From contig CM049409.1 in the NCBI GenBank assembly GCA_026929865.2, forward strand, positions 7,719,452 through 7,783,451: a DNA stretch of 64,000 nucleotides, given 5' to 3'. The DNA is from Hyperoplus lanceolatus. Taxonomy: Eukaryota; Chordata; Actinopteri; Uranoscopiformes; Ammodytidae. The position numbers and the translations under genes were made by a program. This document shows positions 10,701 to 23,098 of the stretch, in pieces; position 1 is the first letter of the stretch; every line of letters begins with the position of its first letter. The notes below the pieces were generated by a model. That model was not told the DNA's origin. It was given only the letters and a program-made list of their open reading frames with translations, and did no database searches.

Positions 10701-13700
10701 CTTTCTCTCTGCATGTATACAGGGATCGGATATCGCATATCGGACTTCTCGTTCTGTGCTTGTGTGCCTGCGCGTGATAGGCTACACCATGGGTTATTGA
10801 CGGAAGAGAACCGCACGTGGCTCTAAAACCACTTTTTGAAAGGGCTACAGCCTGGCTACAGCGCCACCTAGCATAGTGGAGACAGCCATGCATCGGACAT
10901 GTATCCGATTTCTGAAAGGCCATGTATACTCAGACAAGTGACACGGTCCGTTCGAGTGTCTTGTTCGATATATGTGATAATCCAATCTAGTTGTGCCATG
11001 GAAACGCAGAGTGTCTCCACCATATTTCACATATTTCATTCTGTGTTGCTGTTGGAGCTTTTAAACATTAAGGCAACAGTTTTTTCTGCTTCCATGTCCT
11101 CACACTGCGTCATTAAGCAAAACATCCTTTTCATTTTATGTTTAAAATGTTATCCGACAGATTCTTAAAGACTTACAGATTCCTCAATTTGCAATTTACA
11201 TCTCACAAACAAGTTGTTTAACTCATATTTATCTTCACATTCAGAGACTGTTCACGGTCATCAATATTGCCCTGAGAGGGTTTCATTGCTATTTCCTTTT
11301 TGAACATATGTTTCACTGTGAGCGTTTGATGCCGTCTCTCAGACGTTCTGAGATAACCGTTTGTAGTTTGTATATACCAGAGCAACTTTGCATATCAGAG
11401 TAAGTATGGATTTTACTTTAGGGAGGGCATTTGACTCCACACTCTTGGAGTAAGATGACTGAGCAAATCTTGTAAAACAAGTGCTCATAATAATACCAGT
11501 ATGAATTATAAAGAGAGCACTTTGATTCTCCTTCTCTGGCTCTTATCTTTAGCCGTAAGGCAGCCGATTTCTTTTGACCAACGGGACATAGAACTCCATT
11601 GACCGAGAATTTTTACTTTGACTAGAGAAAAAACACCGACCCCCAACAGTGGTCAAATATTATTTATTTATTTATTTATTTATTATTCTTTCGGACAATT
11701 CCACACAATACACAATTTTCTCTTGAAAATATTCATACATCATACTTTGTGTTGTCCGAAGGGAGACGGAAGAAGCCAAAGGCTTATCAGGTACCGCCCC
11801 CATTTTCATCAAATTCGAATTCAGATACACAGTTACTGTTACAGAAAATAAAAATAAAACAAAAAACATTTTTTTTTTTATATAGCTATATATATATATA
11901 TACATACATACATATATACACATATATATATATACACATATATACACATACATACACATACATTTTTTTTTTCTTTTTTTTAAGAATCTGCAGTCCAATA
12001 CACAATCAATTTTAATGTAATTGCTTCAGCTTTTAAGATCAGTTCAGCACAGTTCAGTTTCTCTGTGACAATGCCAAGTGTATAAAGTGTGAAGTGGCCT
12101 TGTATTTGGCCTGTTCCAATTCTTAACTGGTAGTCAAAACACTTCTGCAAAAGTATTCAAAAACAAGTCTGACAGCTGGCCTGTATTATTCTTTACAATA
12201 TTGATATGTAAGTGACATTGACATTGTGCTCAGGTTATTAGTCTGTAATTTTCAATAATTTTTGAAACATAATTTGCTTTGAAATTGCGCAAACTGCAAC
12301 TCCCTGTGACAACTTCATCAAGTCCATTCCACAGCTTAATACCCTTTATAGAAATCGAAAAGGATTTAAGTGTGGTCCGTATATTTTTCTCAGTGAATTT
12401 ATCTTTTCTTCTTAAATCATGCAAAACTTCTCTGTCTTCAAACATTACTTGTAAACTGTTTGGAAGGCTTTTTTTTGAAGCCTTGTAAATAATTTGTACT
12501 GTGTGGTAATTTACCACATCACGTAATTTGAGAATTCTACCTTCAATAAAAAAGTTATTAGTGTGTGCCCTGTAATTGGCTTGGTAAATAATTCGTATTG
12601 CTTTCTTTTGAAGAATCTCCAACGGGTGCAATGTACCTTTGTAAGTGTTTCCCATACTACACATACTACTAGAAAAATGCAAGAGGTGATGTATTACAGG
12701 ACAGCTCATCGTTTAGCAGTCAACCCATTTACCATTTTTCCAATTTCCTGCACGAGGGAGAAAAAGTCTGGCATGAAATCCTTTTCTGGAAGATTTAATT
12801 TTCTCTTGCAAGAGGAGGCCAGAGTAGAGGAAGAAAGCAGACTTGGTATTTACTAGAACTCTGCACTTCTTGTGTCAAGGGTTCAATTACACCAACCAGG
12901 TGATTCTTTGAAGTGCCGGCCTGCACACTTCTCAGGGCACCACTGTGGGAAGCAACTGTACAACAGAGGGGGACCTTTAAGGATAACTGCTGTAAAGATA
13001 TGTTTCTTTTTCAAGGATGATTTTTGTTCAAAGAAAAGGTTTAATAGAATATAGAAGACTGGTGCTGCTGTCCGATCTGGTTGGGAGTGGTCCGATGTTG
13101 GCACATATTGTTTGATTGTAAGATTTTGTTCATTCAATTATGTGGGAGCCTTTTTAGTGTTTGTTGACCAGCTCTCTGCCAAGGATATGAAATTATTATG
13201 TAGCAAAACATAAAATAAATCAGACTGCTAACTTATTATATTGATTGTAATAAACACATTTTTGTTCGGACAAACTCCTACAACTTTTTTTTTTAACTGT
13301 CTTTTTTTGTAAGTTGAACTTATTGCATTGAGATTACAAGTTTTCAATTTAGCAATATTTATGGTCTGTTTTCATTTCCTTAGCTGACCTGGTATTGATG
13401 CAGTGTGTCAAATCATTTTTAACGGACCACTTTTTAACTACACATATCATTTCGATAACGTTCTACTTAATGCCTAATACGAAAATTGTGTTCCAGTGCA
13501 CTCTCGCGCAACCAATCAAAATATGCATCTAACCAGAATGAATGCATGCACTGTGAGTTCCAATAATGGCCCAGCAGCATACTAATATATGCTGAAGAGT
13601 ATCTGCAGAGATCTGTCATGATTTTAACATTTATTGTTGTATTGATTTTTTTTTTAGCCAGCCCAGAGAAGTGTGTAGCCAGCAGCCCCCAGTGCAGAAC

Positions 13701-16700
13701 GCAACAAATCGTTTTGGTGGGGTTGGAAAAGGTTGACATTGAACGCATTTGTTTTTTTGCTTGCAGGACCGCGCTCCACACCCCCCCAACAGACGAACAG
13801 CCACCACAACCCTGACTCTGGATGTTCTGGACGGGGACGACCTGGGCCCCATGTTCCTGCCTTGTCTCTTGGTAAACAACACCCGCGACTGCAACCCCAT
13901 CACCTACCGAGTTGCTATCCCCGAATTCACTGAACCGGTAAGAATCAACCCAGACAGGCCCCGTGTACACACAACACTGCTGTTCCACAAGGTCATTTCA
14001 ACAGAATCCCTCCTGTAAATAGTGTCTGCATATTTGTGTATTCTTGCACGGAAGGTTGCATCTGCCCAGAGTGTCGTCTCTTGCATTTTTCACGGTGCCT
14101 CATATTTCGGATTGGTGATATATGTTTTTTGCTGCATTTGTACAATTTTTGTTAAATATTAAAACTGTGCCAGCCCCTATTAAGTTGTCCGTTCGTCCAG
14201 ACTGTTTTTCTGCCTACACACTTGGAGCTAGACATTTGGAGGCTTTGCTGTTGTGCCTCAGCGTGGTAATTCCAAGGGGCATTTTTTCTGCTCTGTTGGA
14301 CCAGCAATTAGAGTAGAAGGCTGTGTTGACCTGGGATGTCAGATAAACACCACTGGAGTTCATAGAAGCAAGTAAAATAGAGAGGGAGGTGGTGTGCCAG
14401 GGCAGATAAGAGTATGTGCTTTACAAATAAATGCCAAGTTTTCGTTGTTGTTGTTAATTGTAGGTTCTCAAACATATAGTTTCATTAGCACTGCCTACCC
14501 GAGCATGAAGGTACACAAATACTGCTGTGAAGAAAAATGAATCAAGTATGGATGAAGTGTGAACTGGATTCAGTTGAAATGAACTGAGACACTGGGAGAT
14601 AATAAATAAAACAGAAGCAGGCAATGATGAGACAATGGTTGCTATATGTATATTAGATTAGTTGAAAAAAGCAGGCCCCCCAGAGAGAGCAAAATTTATA
14701 TCGTCCAAACATGTATATGCATGCACTTCATGTGTATCTGTAGCTGGGGTCGCTGAGGGAGCAGACACGGTTTGTCTGTAGTTTTTCCCAGACTGTCCAT
14801 TTAGAGTTGCCCATGTAATTTATAATTTATTGTAAAAGGTTTGCAGACTGCTAAGTATGCAGGACCTGGGAGCACCAGGCTACACAAACCAAAGCTTTTT
14901 CATTAGTGTGAGAAAACATTGGCCTTTCTCCACGTCTTCCTGCTCCCCCCCCCCCCCCCCACCCCTCGTACCTTTACAGTTTTCCCAAAAAATCCTGCTT
15001 TGTAATAAGTCGGTTTTGCATCCTTTACCTCCTATTCTCCTAGTTTAACTTTCCTCAGACAGTGTACGGTTCAATAACATTTCATAATAAAGAACGGGCC
15101 GCATTAGCGTTTGCCATTTTCAGCTTCGTCAGTTTTTTGCTGGTCCGGGATTTTTCCTCATTCTGCAGTGTAACCATTATGCTAACTTATCAGTCCACGG
15201 GGAGATTTGTCTTCTCATAATTGATGAGTGTATTGTAATTAATCACAATGAATAGACAGCCATTATTAAGTTGATCTGTATTTTTTTTTTCGCCCTGGGT
15301 GGATATCATGTAGGCTCTGGCGTCCCCTGGATAATTACTGGTGGAGGAGGGTATTATAGCTAATCATCATTGTGCAAAGCTAAGGGGGATTTGATTTAGC
15401 ACACCTTCAGATATTGTACGAGTTAGGGGATTGTACTAGGGAGGGGACTAAGGATTACTCCAGAGCTGAGGGATATAAATATACCCCCCTAAGGGAGGGA
15501 TTCTTCCTGCCAGAAAGCTGTTAGCCATGTGCCTGTCTCCACGCTATGGACGTTGAGCAGGCCTCTTTAGCATAGTCACACGTTCTATATCAGCCATATG
15601 GAGGCCTGTTGCTCCCGAAGAGACATTCATAATTGTGATGTGCTAAACATATTCCCACTTAGCCATATGCTGTGAGCAAATGTGTAGAGGTACATTATGT
15701 AGAGCTGGGTAATTAGTGCTGATGTTGTCTGAGTATGTGTGAGCAGGAAAAGTAGCCTACGGCAGCACAAATACATTAGACCTGATGTGAAAGTCTATCA
15801 GGCATATTCCGACGCACGCTGGTGTGAGTGGGCTTACGAGGGGCAAACAAACAGCTGCAGTTTAGTCAAACCAGAGGTGCAAGTGCAGCATTAGGATGGT
15901 ACACTACGACCTGGAGAAAACACTATGGCATAAAAAAAACATTGTTAAAAGGAATACAGTATCAGCTGGAGCTGGGAAGCTTCAAGGATAGCCAAACAAA
16001 GCGGCTCTCCTCCTTCCCTTCATAAGCAGAAAACAGTTTAATGGGCCACGAGGAGAGTCCAAGGCAACTTATCTATAGAGACCGCTGCTTTTATCTGTAG
16101 GAGAGCTGCAAGTCATATACACACCACATATAAGATTATACAGCATCTAAAATACAAAGATATAGCCAACAAAATGTGTTTTTTTTTCTTTTTCAAGTGG
16201 AGTTTTCAGTTTTTTTAAGACACTATTTGTGCAGCAATAGGTTACAATTACACAGTCAACAGCAAATAAACAGATTTGCATTTGATTGTCTTGCTGTGTT
16301 GTTGACTGACCACACCATCCCCGTGTTGCAGAGCAAACTGAACCCACTGAATGTGACCCCTCCAATCCGGGCCGTGGACATGGACAGAAACATACAGCCC
16401 CCATCAGACAGGCCAGGCATTCTTTACTTCATCCTGGTTGGTAAGTGTTCATCATGTATCTTTTACACATTTTTAAAGTTATTTTTCAGTATGCCATGAC
16501 TTGGTTTCTGGATGTTAGTGGTGGAGTTTCTTGAGGGTATCAACAAGTGCACTGAATTCTGCAATCTGTGAATGCTCTTATTCTCAATTACAGGTCAACC
16601 GATGACATATCGAGAGTATTTCTCCCTGAACAGAACCACGGCAGAGCTGCGTGTACTGCAGCCAATTAGCAGGGACTTACATCAAAGGTTCACGCTCATT

Positions 16701-17926
16701 ATCAAGGTAAACAAAAACATTAAGTGACTAAGTTATCCATTCATTATCTGTTGCATCAGAATCAGGGTTTTCACAAACATTTAAACGCTAAATGTTAAGA
16801 AAAAGACCAAACGCTTACAAAAATACTCTTTGAGCAAACTACTGTAGTCGAAAACGCGAAATGTTGTGTCAGTGAGTACTCCAACAGCACTGGAACAATG
16901 AACAAGCATTGTAAATATAAAGACCCGACAGGGACGGACTAGTGATGCTATACACACATCAGCACTATTTTTTTTTTTATCCCGGTAAAGGTTTTTTTGA
17001 CTTGGAGTTCTTTCTCAGCCGAGCTAAGGGTGTAAGGGCAGGGTGTCATATTGTATCATATTGTATGGAATGTAAAGCCCACTGAGGCAAATGTCTATTT
17101 GTGATATTGGGCTATACAAATAAAACGGATTTGGTTTGATTTGAGCAGTTTGCCCGTAGGTGCGTTGCAGATACCTCAGTGTTTACAGTCGGCTTAATTA
17201 AATATGGTAGACGAGGCAACTGATACTTTCATCGCATTGCTTAATGTGTTTAGTCTTTCCTACAATATCAAGTGATATAGATACCCCCACAACAATGTCC
17301 ATCTAATTTGGATATAATAGGACATAACAGTAGACCGCCTGCTGTGAGTTCTAGTCGCTTTATAGCTATGTGAACTCCAGCGTAACTTACTGCATTCAAC
17401 TAATTTAATTAAACATCTCAATTCTGTCCTCTTATTTTCTAATTTGCTGCTGCCACATGAAGTTTAACTCCTATCTCGACGTCTTAAGCACGCACCCTTA
17501 TACTCTCTCCCATCTAGATAAGCTGGGTTCCTGAAGGCCATTAACTTTATCTTTAGCTGCTTTGGAAGATGGTGGGGCTGAAAAAGATGTTATGAATTAT
17601 GGACTTAGCGGGAGGATGGGCTGCCACGCTATCATGAATCCTAAGTTGGTGAGGAGTCAGGGGGATTGCCTCTGTGCTGCTGCTGGTGCAGAAGAGGAAC
17701 TTTCCATCCACCCACACCCTTCACTAAACCCCCTAGACACCTCCCAGCACTGTGTAACCTGCTTTTACCTGGATAGCTGGGGAGAAGAGAGAAAAATCTA
17801 GCTGATTTCCACAAGAGGAGATTGATGATACGAGAGGCAGTTTTGCATGTCTGCGGGAGGATTGTGCGTATGGCTAAGGAAAGGAGACAGTTCAAAGGGG
17901 GGTAGCAGGAAAAGACCTTGATATAG

Positions 17927-17959
<33 letters not shown>

Positions 17960-20900
17960 GTATGCATGGCAGAGAGTTCTTATCTACCTGAGTTATAGAG
18001 AGAAGGGCGGAACCGTTGCTCAAGGACTCAGAGGGAGCAAGGAAAAGTGCAAATTAGACGTTTGATATCTTGAGAGTATATACTCTGATGCATGCAGCAC
18101 ACTCACAGTACGTGGTGTACATACACACAGCCAATGCTTTAGGGGATACAAAGTTAATGGTGGAATGAGCTGCATGCGGCATCTCGGAGCACAGCTTCTC
18201 GAAAACACATCTGTTCTACTTGGAAAGTCGAGATTGATCCTTATGGGGCCATATCCATCAGGAGGGCTATGGGATGAAATGAGGACAATTGGCGAAGAGG
18301 CAAAAAGATAAAAAAAATATTTGGTTAAATAGAAAGAGAGCAAAAGAGATACAGTATGACACCATTGACGATGATGGAGTCAGGGCTAGGGAATCAAGAC
18401 TGAGTGATAAATATTTACTTTTTGGGTAGCTGTGAATGTGTGTGTGTGTTATAGCACAGGTCATTTAGTGCTTCCTCCCAGAAATAGGGACAACGCTAAG
18501 GAGCTAAAATCGCCAAGGGAACACTGTAATCACGCACCACATCTTTGCTCTCGCTCGAAGACAAAAGTGTGTGTGTGGTGTCGAGAAATGGAAAGAACAT
18601 CCAGGCACCCACACAGGTTTTGTCTGTCAATGACAGCGCTTCTCCCTCCGGTATCTGTGTGAGCAGATTGGAATCTCTGGGTCAGTGCAGTGTGGGTGTT
18701 CTTTATTATCACTCAGATAAGTGGAAAAAGGGGAAAAGATGTTGGAGGAAGGGACAGCCTGGCATAACACGCTGATGAAAAATAAAAACAGGTGTGGAAC
18801 TCAACTGGACTGAAACGGATGTACCAACCTTGCAAAACATTGTGTTACAGGGTTCTGATATCGTTGGGTATACAGATGAGAAAATACAAAAAGAAATGAG
18901 AGCTGTTCTGGACCTTGCCCTATTACATTTAGCTGTACAACTATATTGTTGTGTTCCAATTGACACTTTGCAATACAACCAGCCCAGTGAATTTGAGTTT
19001 ATGTGCAGAATTAGTTCCAGGTCATGGCTTTAACTGATGTCGCTTCAACCCCCCCCACCCTCGCCCTGCTCTCCATCTGTATTTTTGAAGCCTTGATATT
19101 TTTTTCTGAAGCATCCAAGTGTGAAAGTAAATGGTGATGTGTGTTTAGGAAGGCGAAAGATTGCATTGACATCCAGACCAGCCAACATTCATTTGGTTTG
19201 GTCTCAATAGCTCGGTGTCCGATACAACTTGGGCTAAGTAGCCTACAGCTTTTTTCCTTCAAGGCTTTTGTTCTGATGGAATGACAGACATTTTGATTTG
19301 GTTGAAATTTGTTGGAGGAAAAAAAGATCTCACACTGCTCTTGCTCAGCATCACCATTTATTCAATGTGGGGTCAGTGATTCTGGAGAACGCTTATTGTC
19401 AAAATCACTTTTTGTCAAAACCAGTGAATATCTCTACACGATCTGCTACATACTGTGTGTGCATGAGCCTATGCTGTGTATTAACAGTGCACACACAGTA
19501 CGAACAGGTAGCATATCATAGGGAGATATTCACTGATTTTGAAAAAAAGTGATTTTGACTACAAGCATTCTCTTGTATTCTTATCCAAGGCACCTGCATC
19601 TATAACTGGATGTGTGATTATTCCTGTCAAAAACCATTGGTGGAAATGTACTATGTTACTAGAACACCCTTTGATTGTGTTCATAAATGAAGGAATGTTT
19701 GTGTTCTGTTCGATGTATCGCAGTGTGTCCTGCTGTACGTGACAGATAGATAAAACAGATTTGTGGGTGATTCATCCAATCACTTTTTGAGGCTCTAGGG
19801 ATTTACTGTATATGTCAGCTGTGTTTTAACATTTATTATGTCCAATTATACAGCATGCTATAGTATATAGTAATATTTCATAGATTGAGATAGTATATTG
19901 ACATTGATTTCATGTGGTAGTAGTAGTTAGGTTTCTGGGAAATATTTATGAGTATACAGTATATGATTCTGAAATTTCAACTGTAGGTTTTGCTACTTTT
20001 GTCTTTACTTTCAATTTGAAATTTTAACTGGTTGTGTTTAATGGTTGGATGTTGCATGTATGTTTTTGGAGAAGGATATAGGCATGCTAAGGAGATGAAG
20101 ATGTGCCATCTGTAATTGTATCATATCAGATGATTCATTTGAGTGCTCCAGCTAAACAGGGGCAATGTACAGAAACACACATAATTCAGTTTGGTTGAGT
20201 TTGTGCAATTAGCAATGGAGAAATACTAAACTGAAAATGAGTGCTTGCACACTCATTTTCTTGTCTATTGGTTAATATTTGCACGGACTTCACAATTGAT
20301 GTTTCTGTGGAGCGTCCTTCTATCTTTGTTCAGTCATTTGACGAAGTAGCAAGAGCCACTAATTACTGTCTCGCCTACCAATGATGGTGCTTGCGCTAAG
20401 TGGCCTGGTAATTACTGAGGCCTAATTCAAAGTGGACCCCTGACTCAATTTAGTCAGCGTAGGTTTGTGTATTTTGAAAATGCACACACAGAAATAAAGA
20501 TTTTTTTTTTATCCTTGTGCCTTCATGAAACGTGGGCCAGCATGACTCTCGAGTGAGTCACTTTCACCATCCAAATCATTATCCCTACTTTTTCCTGACT
20601 GGTTTTCAGTTTTCATAGCAACTCTTTAAACGATCACACATGTAACGTTGGGTGATAGAGAAGCGAACAAGGTACTGTATATTCTCATAACCGAATAAAC
20701 AAACTTTACTAAAAGGAAAATTGGATGATTGGAACACTGTTTGAAGTTAGAAAAATACCTTTTAAAGTTACTGTTTCTCTCCAAGTTCAAATAACGTTAT
20801 TAGTCCCAAAGGGAAATTCAATATAAAAAGTCCACAGACTATACACACATTTACATACTTTATAGACAACTGATGGAGACAACACAAGAGGGCAGGGTAA

Positions 20901-21684
20901 GGAGAAGCATGTACAGTTCAATGACAAAGCAAATACTCATATTAGGTTCCAAGACAAATGATACAAGCAATACAAACTCTCTACTCGTTTAGATGTTCAG
21001 TTCCAGAGACTACTGTGGAAGTTTAAAAGAGTGATAGCAGGGTTCACAATTTTGTTTCTAAACATATTCTAGTCTTAAATTTGGTTTCATGTGCCTCAAA
21101 ATCATTTTGATGATATGATTATTCAATGCTTTAAAGGACATGTAGAGAATATGAGAAATATGTTTTGTAAACTTAGTGCAGCTCCTGCAAAGTGTGTTTG
21201 TATTTGATACTCAATGAATGTCTGTCTCTCTTTACCCTTTTATTTCTGTCTCTTTTTCTTTTCAGGCTGAACAGGACAATGGCCACCCCCTCCCAGCCTT
21301 TGCTGACCTCATTATTGAGATCCTGGATGAGAACAACCAGGCCCCATACTTCCAGTTTGCCACCTATCAGGGCTACGTGAGCGAGTCCTCCCCAGTGGGT
21401 ACCACCATTTCAGTCAGTGCTAACCTCACTGCGCCCCTGGGAATCATCGCACTGGATAATGACATTGAGGAGGTAGAGAGAAAGCCCTTTTATGCTCACT
21501 GTTACTTTCACTTTAAACATGTCCACCCAATGCATGTGTGCATACTAAAAGAGTAACATGACTCATTTTGCTGCTGTATTTTTTCCCCCTTTGTTGTAGC
21601 TGGCTGTTGGTGATACACCTGTAGGTAAAGGGGCTGCTTCTGGATACCATGACACTCACACACACCCACACCCACACACCCACA

Positions 21685-21780
<96 letters not shown>

Positions 21781-22354
21781 TACATACATATGAAGGGTGA
21801 AATAGAGGGATGTTCCAATCAAGTTTTTTGCTCCTAGTTTCCAAAATGAGGCCTTTTAATATTTAGTATTTTCTGATTCCCAGAGGGAGTAATTCAATAT
21901 TTATGCTTTCTGGCATTACACAGCTGCACTGAGCAGACTAAATAGCCTAAAGTAGGGCTACAATTATATCAGTAAAGCCAGTTCAATTAATGGGTTTGAC
22001 TGGGTAACAGCTCTGCATTAAAACTGCATCATAGCTGTAAATTATCTATTTTTTATATGTTTTTATGAAACATCATAGGAGTGTTTCGAATGTCTTTGGA
22101 AAGAGGCATGTGGTAGTGTGGAGCTGTTGAGATAGAGCTGTTTGGACACGATTAGCCAACTTCTCTTCTTTGAACAAAATGCTGTGCTGTGAAGTGTAAA
22201 TATCAGTGTGGATACCATTAATCAAAAGTGATGTCTGCTGTTTGCTTGTTAGAAAGTGATTCAAGTGTTAAGCACGTGTCGAAATGGGCCAGCAATAAGT
22301 GACTATAAATAAATGATCAGGATCGGTATGGCTTTAAATAGCCAATATTGATCC

Positions 22355-22396
<42 letters not shown>

Positions 22397-23010
22397 ATGG
22401 TCAGCTTGATTTATGCCCTGCACATTGACTCGGGACATCCCTGCTGTTTATTTATGCATCACTTTGCGGCAACAAAGTAAAAACAAGCTAAGAGCACTCA
22501 ACACTGTTGGAGACATCCGCAACATACAATTAGCAGCTTGTTCAACTCTATTTGAAGGGGGGGAATAAAATGACTTTGTTTCCATTGTGTTCACAACAGT
22601 AGAAATTGCAACTTCAAAATGCCATAAATATTGAATTAAAGACTCAGCATGTCTCCAGCAATGACAGTGTGGATCTCTCAAAGTGATGCACTGACTTTAA
22701 TGATAGTGTGTGTTGGGAGGGTTTTGCTGTGCTGTGTTCTCTTTCTCTGTATGCAGATTGATGTGTTTTTGTTTGCCGTGGCATCTGCAGTTGCCTGAGT
22801 CAGAACTTAAGCAATGTTCCTCTTTGAATAACAACTTTACTCTCTTTGTTTCATTAATTGATTCTTGTGTGTTTGTGTGTGTTTTGACATATTTGTTTGA
22901 CACAATTACTGAACTGTCTGATTTGTCTGGGTGCAATTTGCTGTGTGCTTTACCGACACAGTGGAGAATGTCTAAAGAGATTGCCCTGAGAGATTTATTT
23001 ATTTAAATGA

Positions 23011-23098
<88 letters not shown>

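Larger units (their letters stand above)
11659..12709 (-). mobile_element. 5'-truncated L2/CR1-like LINE
   Basis: On the minus strand the end of a reverse-transcriptase frame (12709 to 12230) is followed by a 3' UTR and an (ATAA)n tail at about 11693-11659. The UTR has the ccttcggacaacac / cttcttcc words seen in fish L2-like LINE 3' ends. A TA/CA microsatellite has expanded inside the UTR. The endonuclease and most of the polymerase are missing, as usual after incomplete reverse transcription. Confidence 0.8.
10315..13766 (+). other. pcdh15 intron, 3452 bp
   Basis: GT...AG intron holding a MITE-like inverted-repeat element (about 10534-11008), a 5'-truncated LINE on the minus strand (about 11659-12709) with a TA/CA microsatellite (about 11878-11965), and unassigned AT-rich sequence elsewhere. 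Confidence 0.9.
16707..21265 (+). other. pcdh15 intron, 4559 bp
   Basis: GT...AG intron with a LINE 3' tail (16981-17145), a TG microsatellite (17929-17958), a member of a TTAA-type MITE family (about 19371-19582) and a second LINE-like tail (about 20785-20830). The stretch 20335-20470 is repeat-free with TAATTA-like sites and may be regulatory. The rest is unassigned. Confidence 0.85.

Noticed and set aside
13467-13988. 173-codon minus-strand frame, the longest in the window
   Set aside because: It is largely antisense to the pcdh15 exon at 13767-13937; lack of stops there is a by-product of the coding strand.
21508-21837. Frames of about 100 codons across the CA array
   Set aside because: Poly Val-Cys and Thr-His are products of the dinucleotide repeat.
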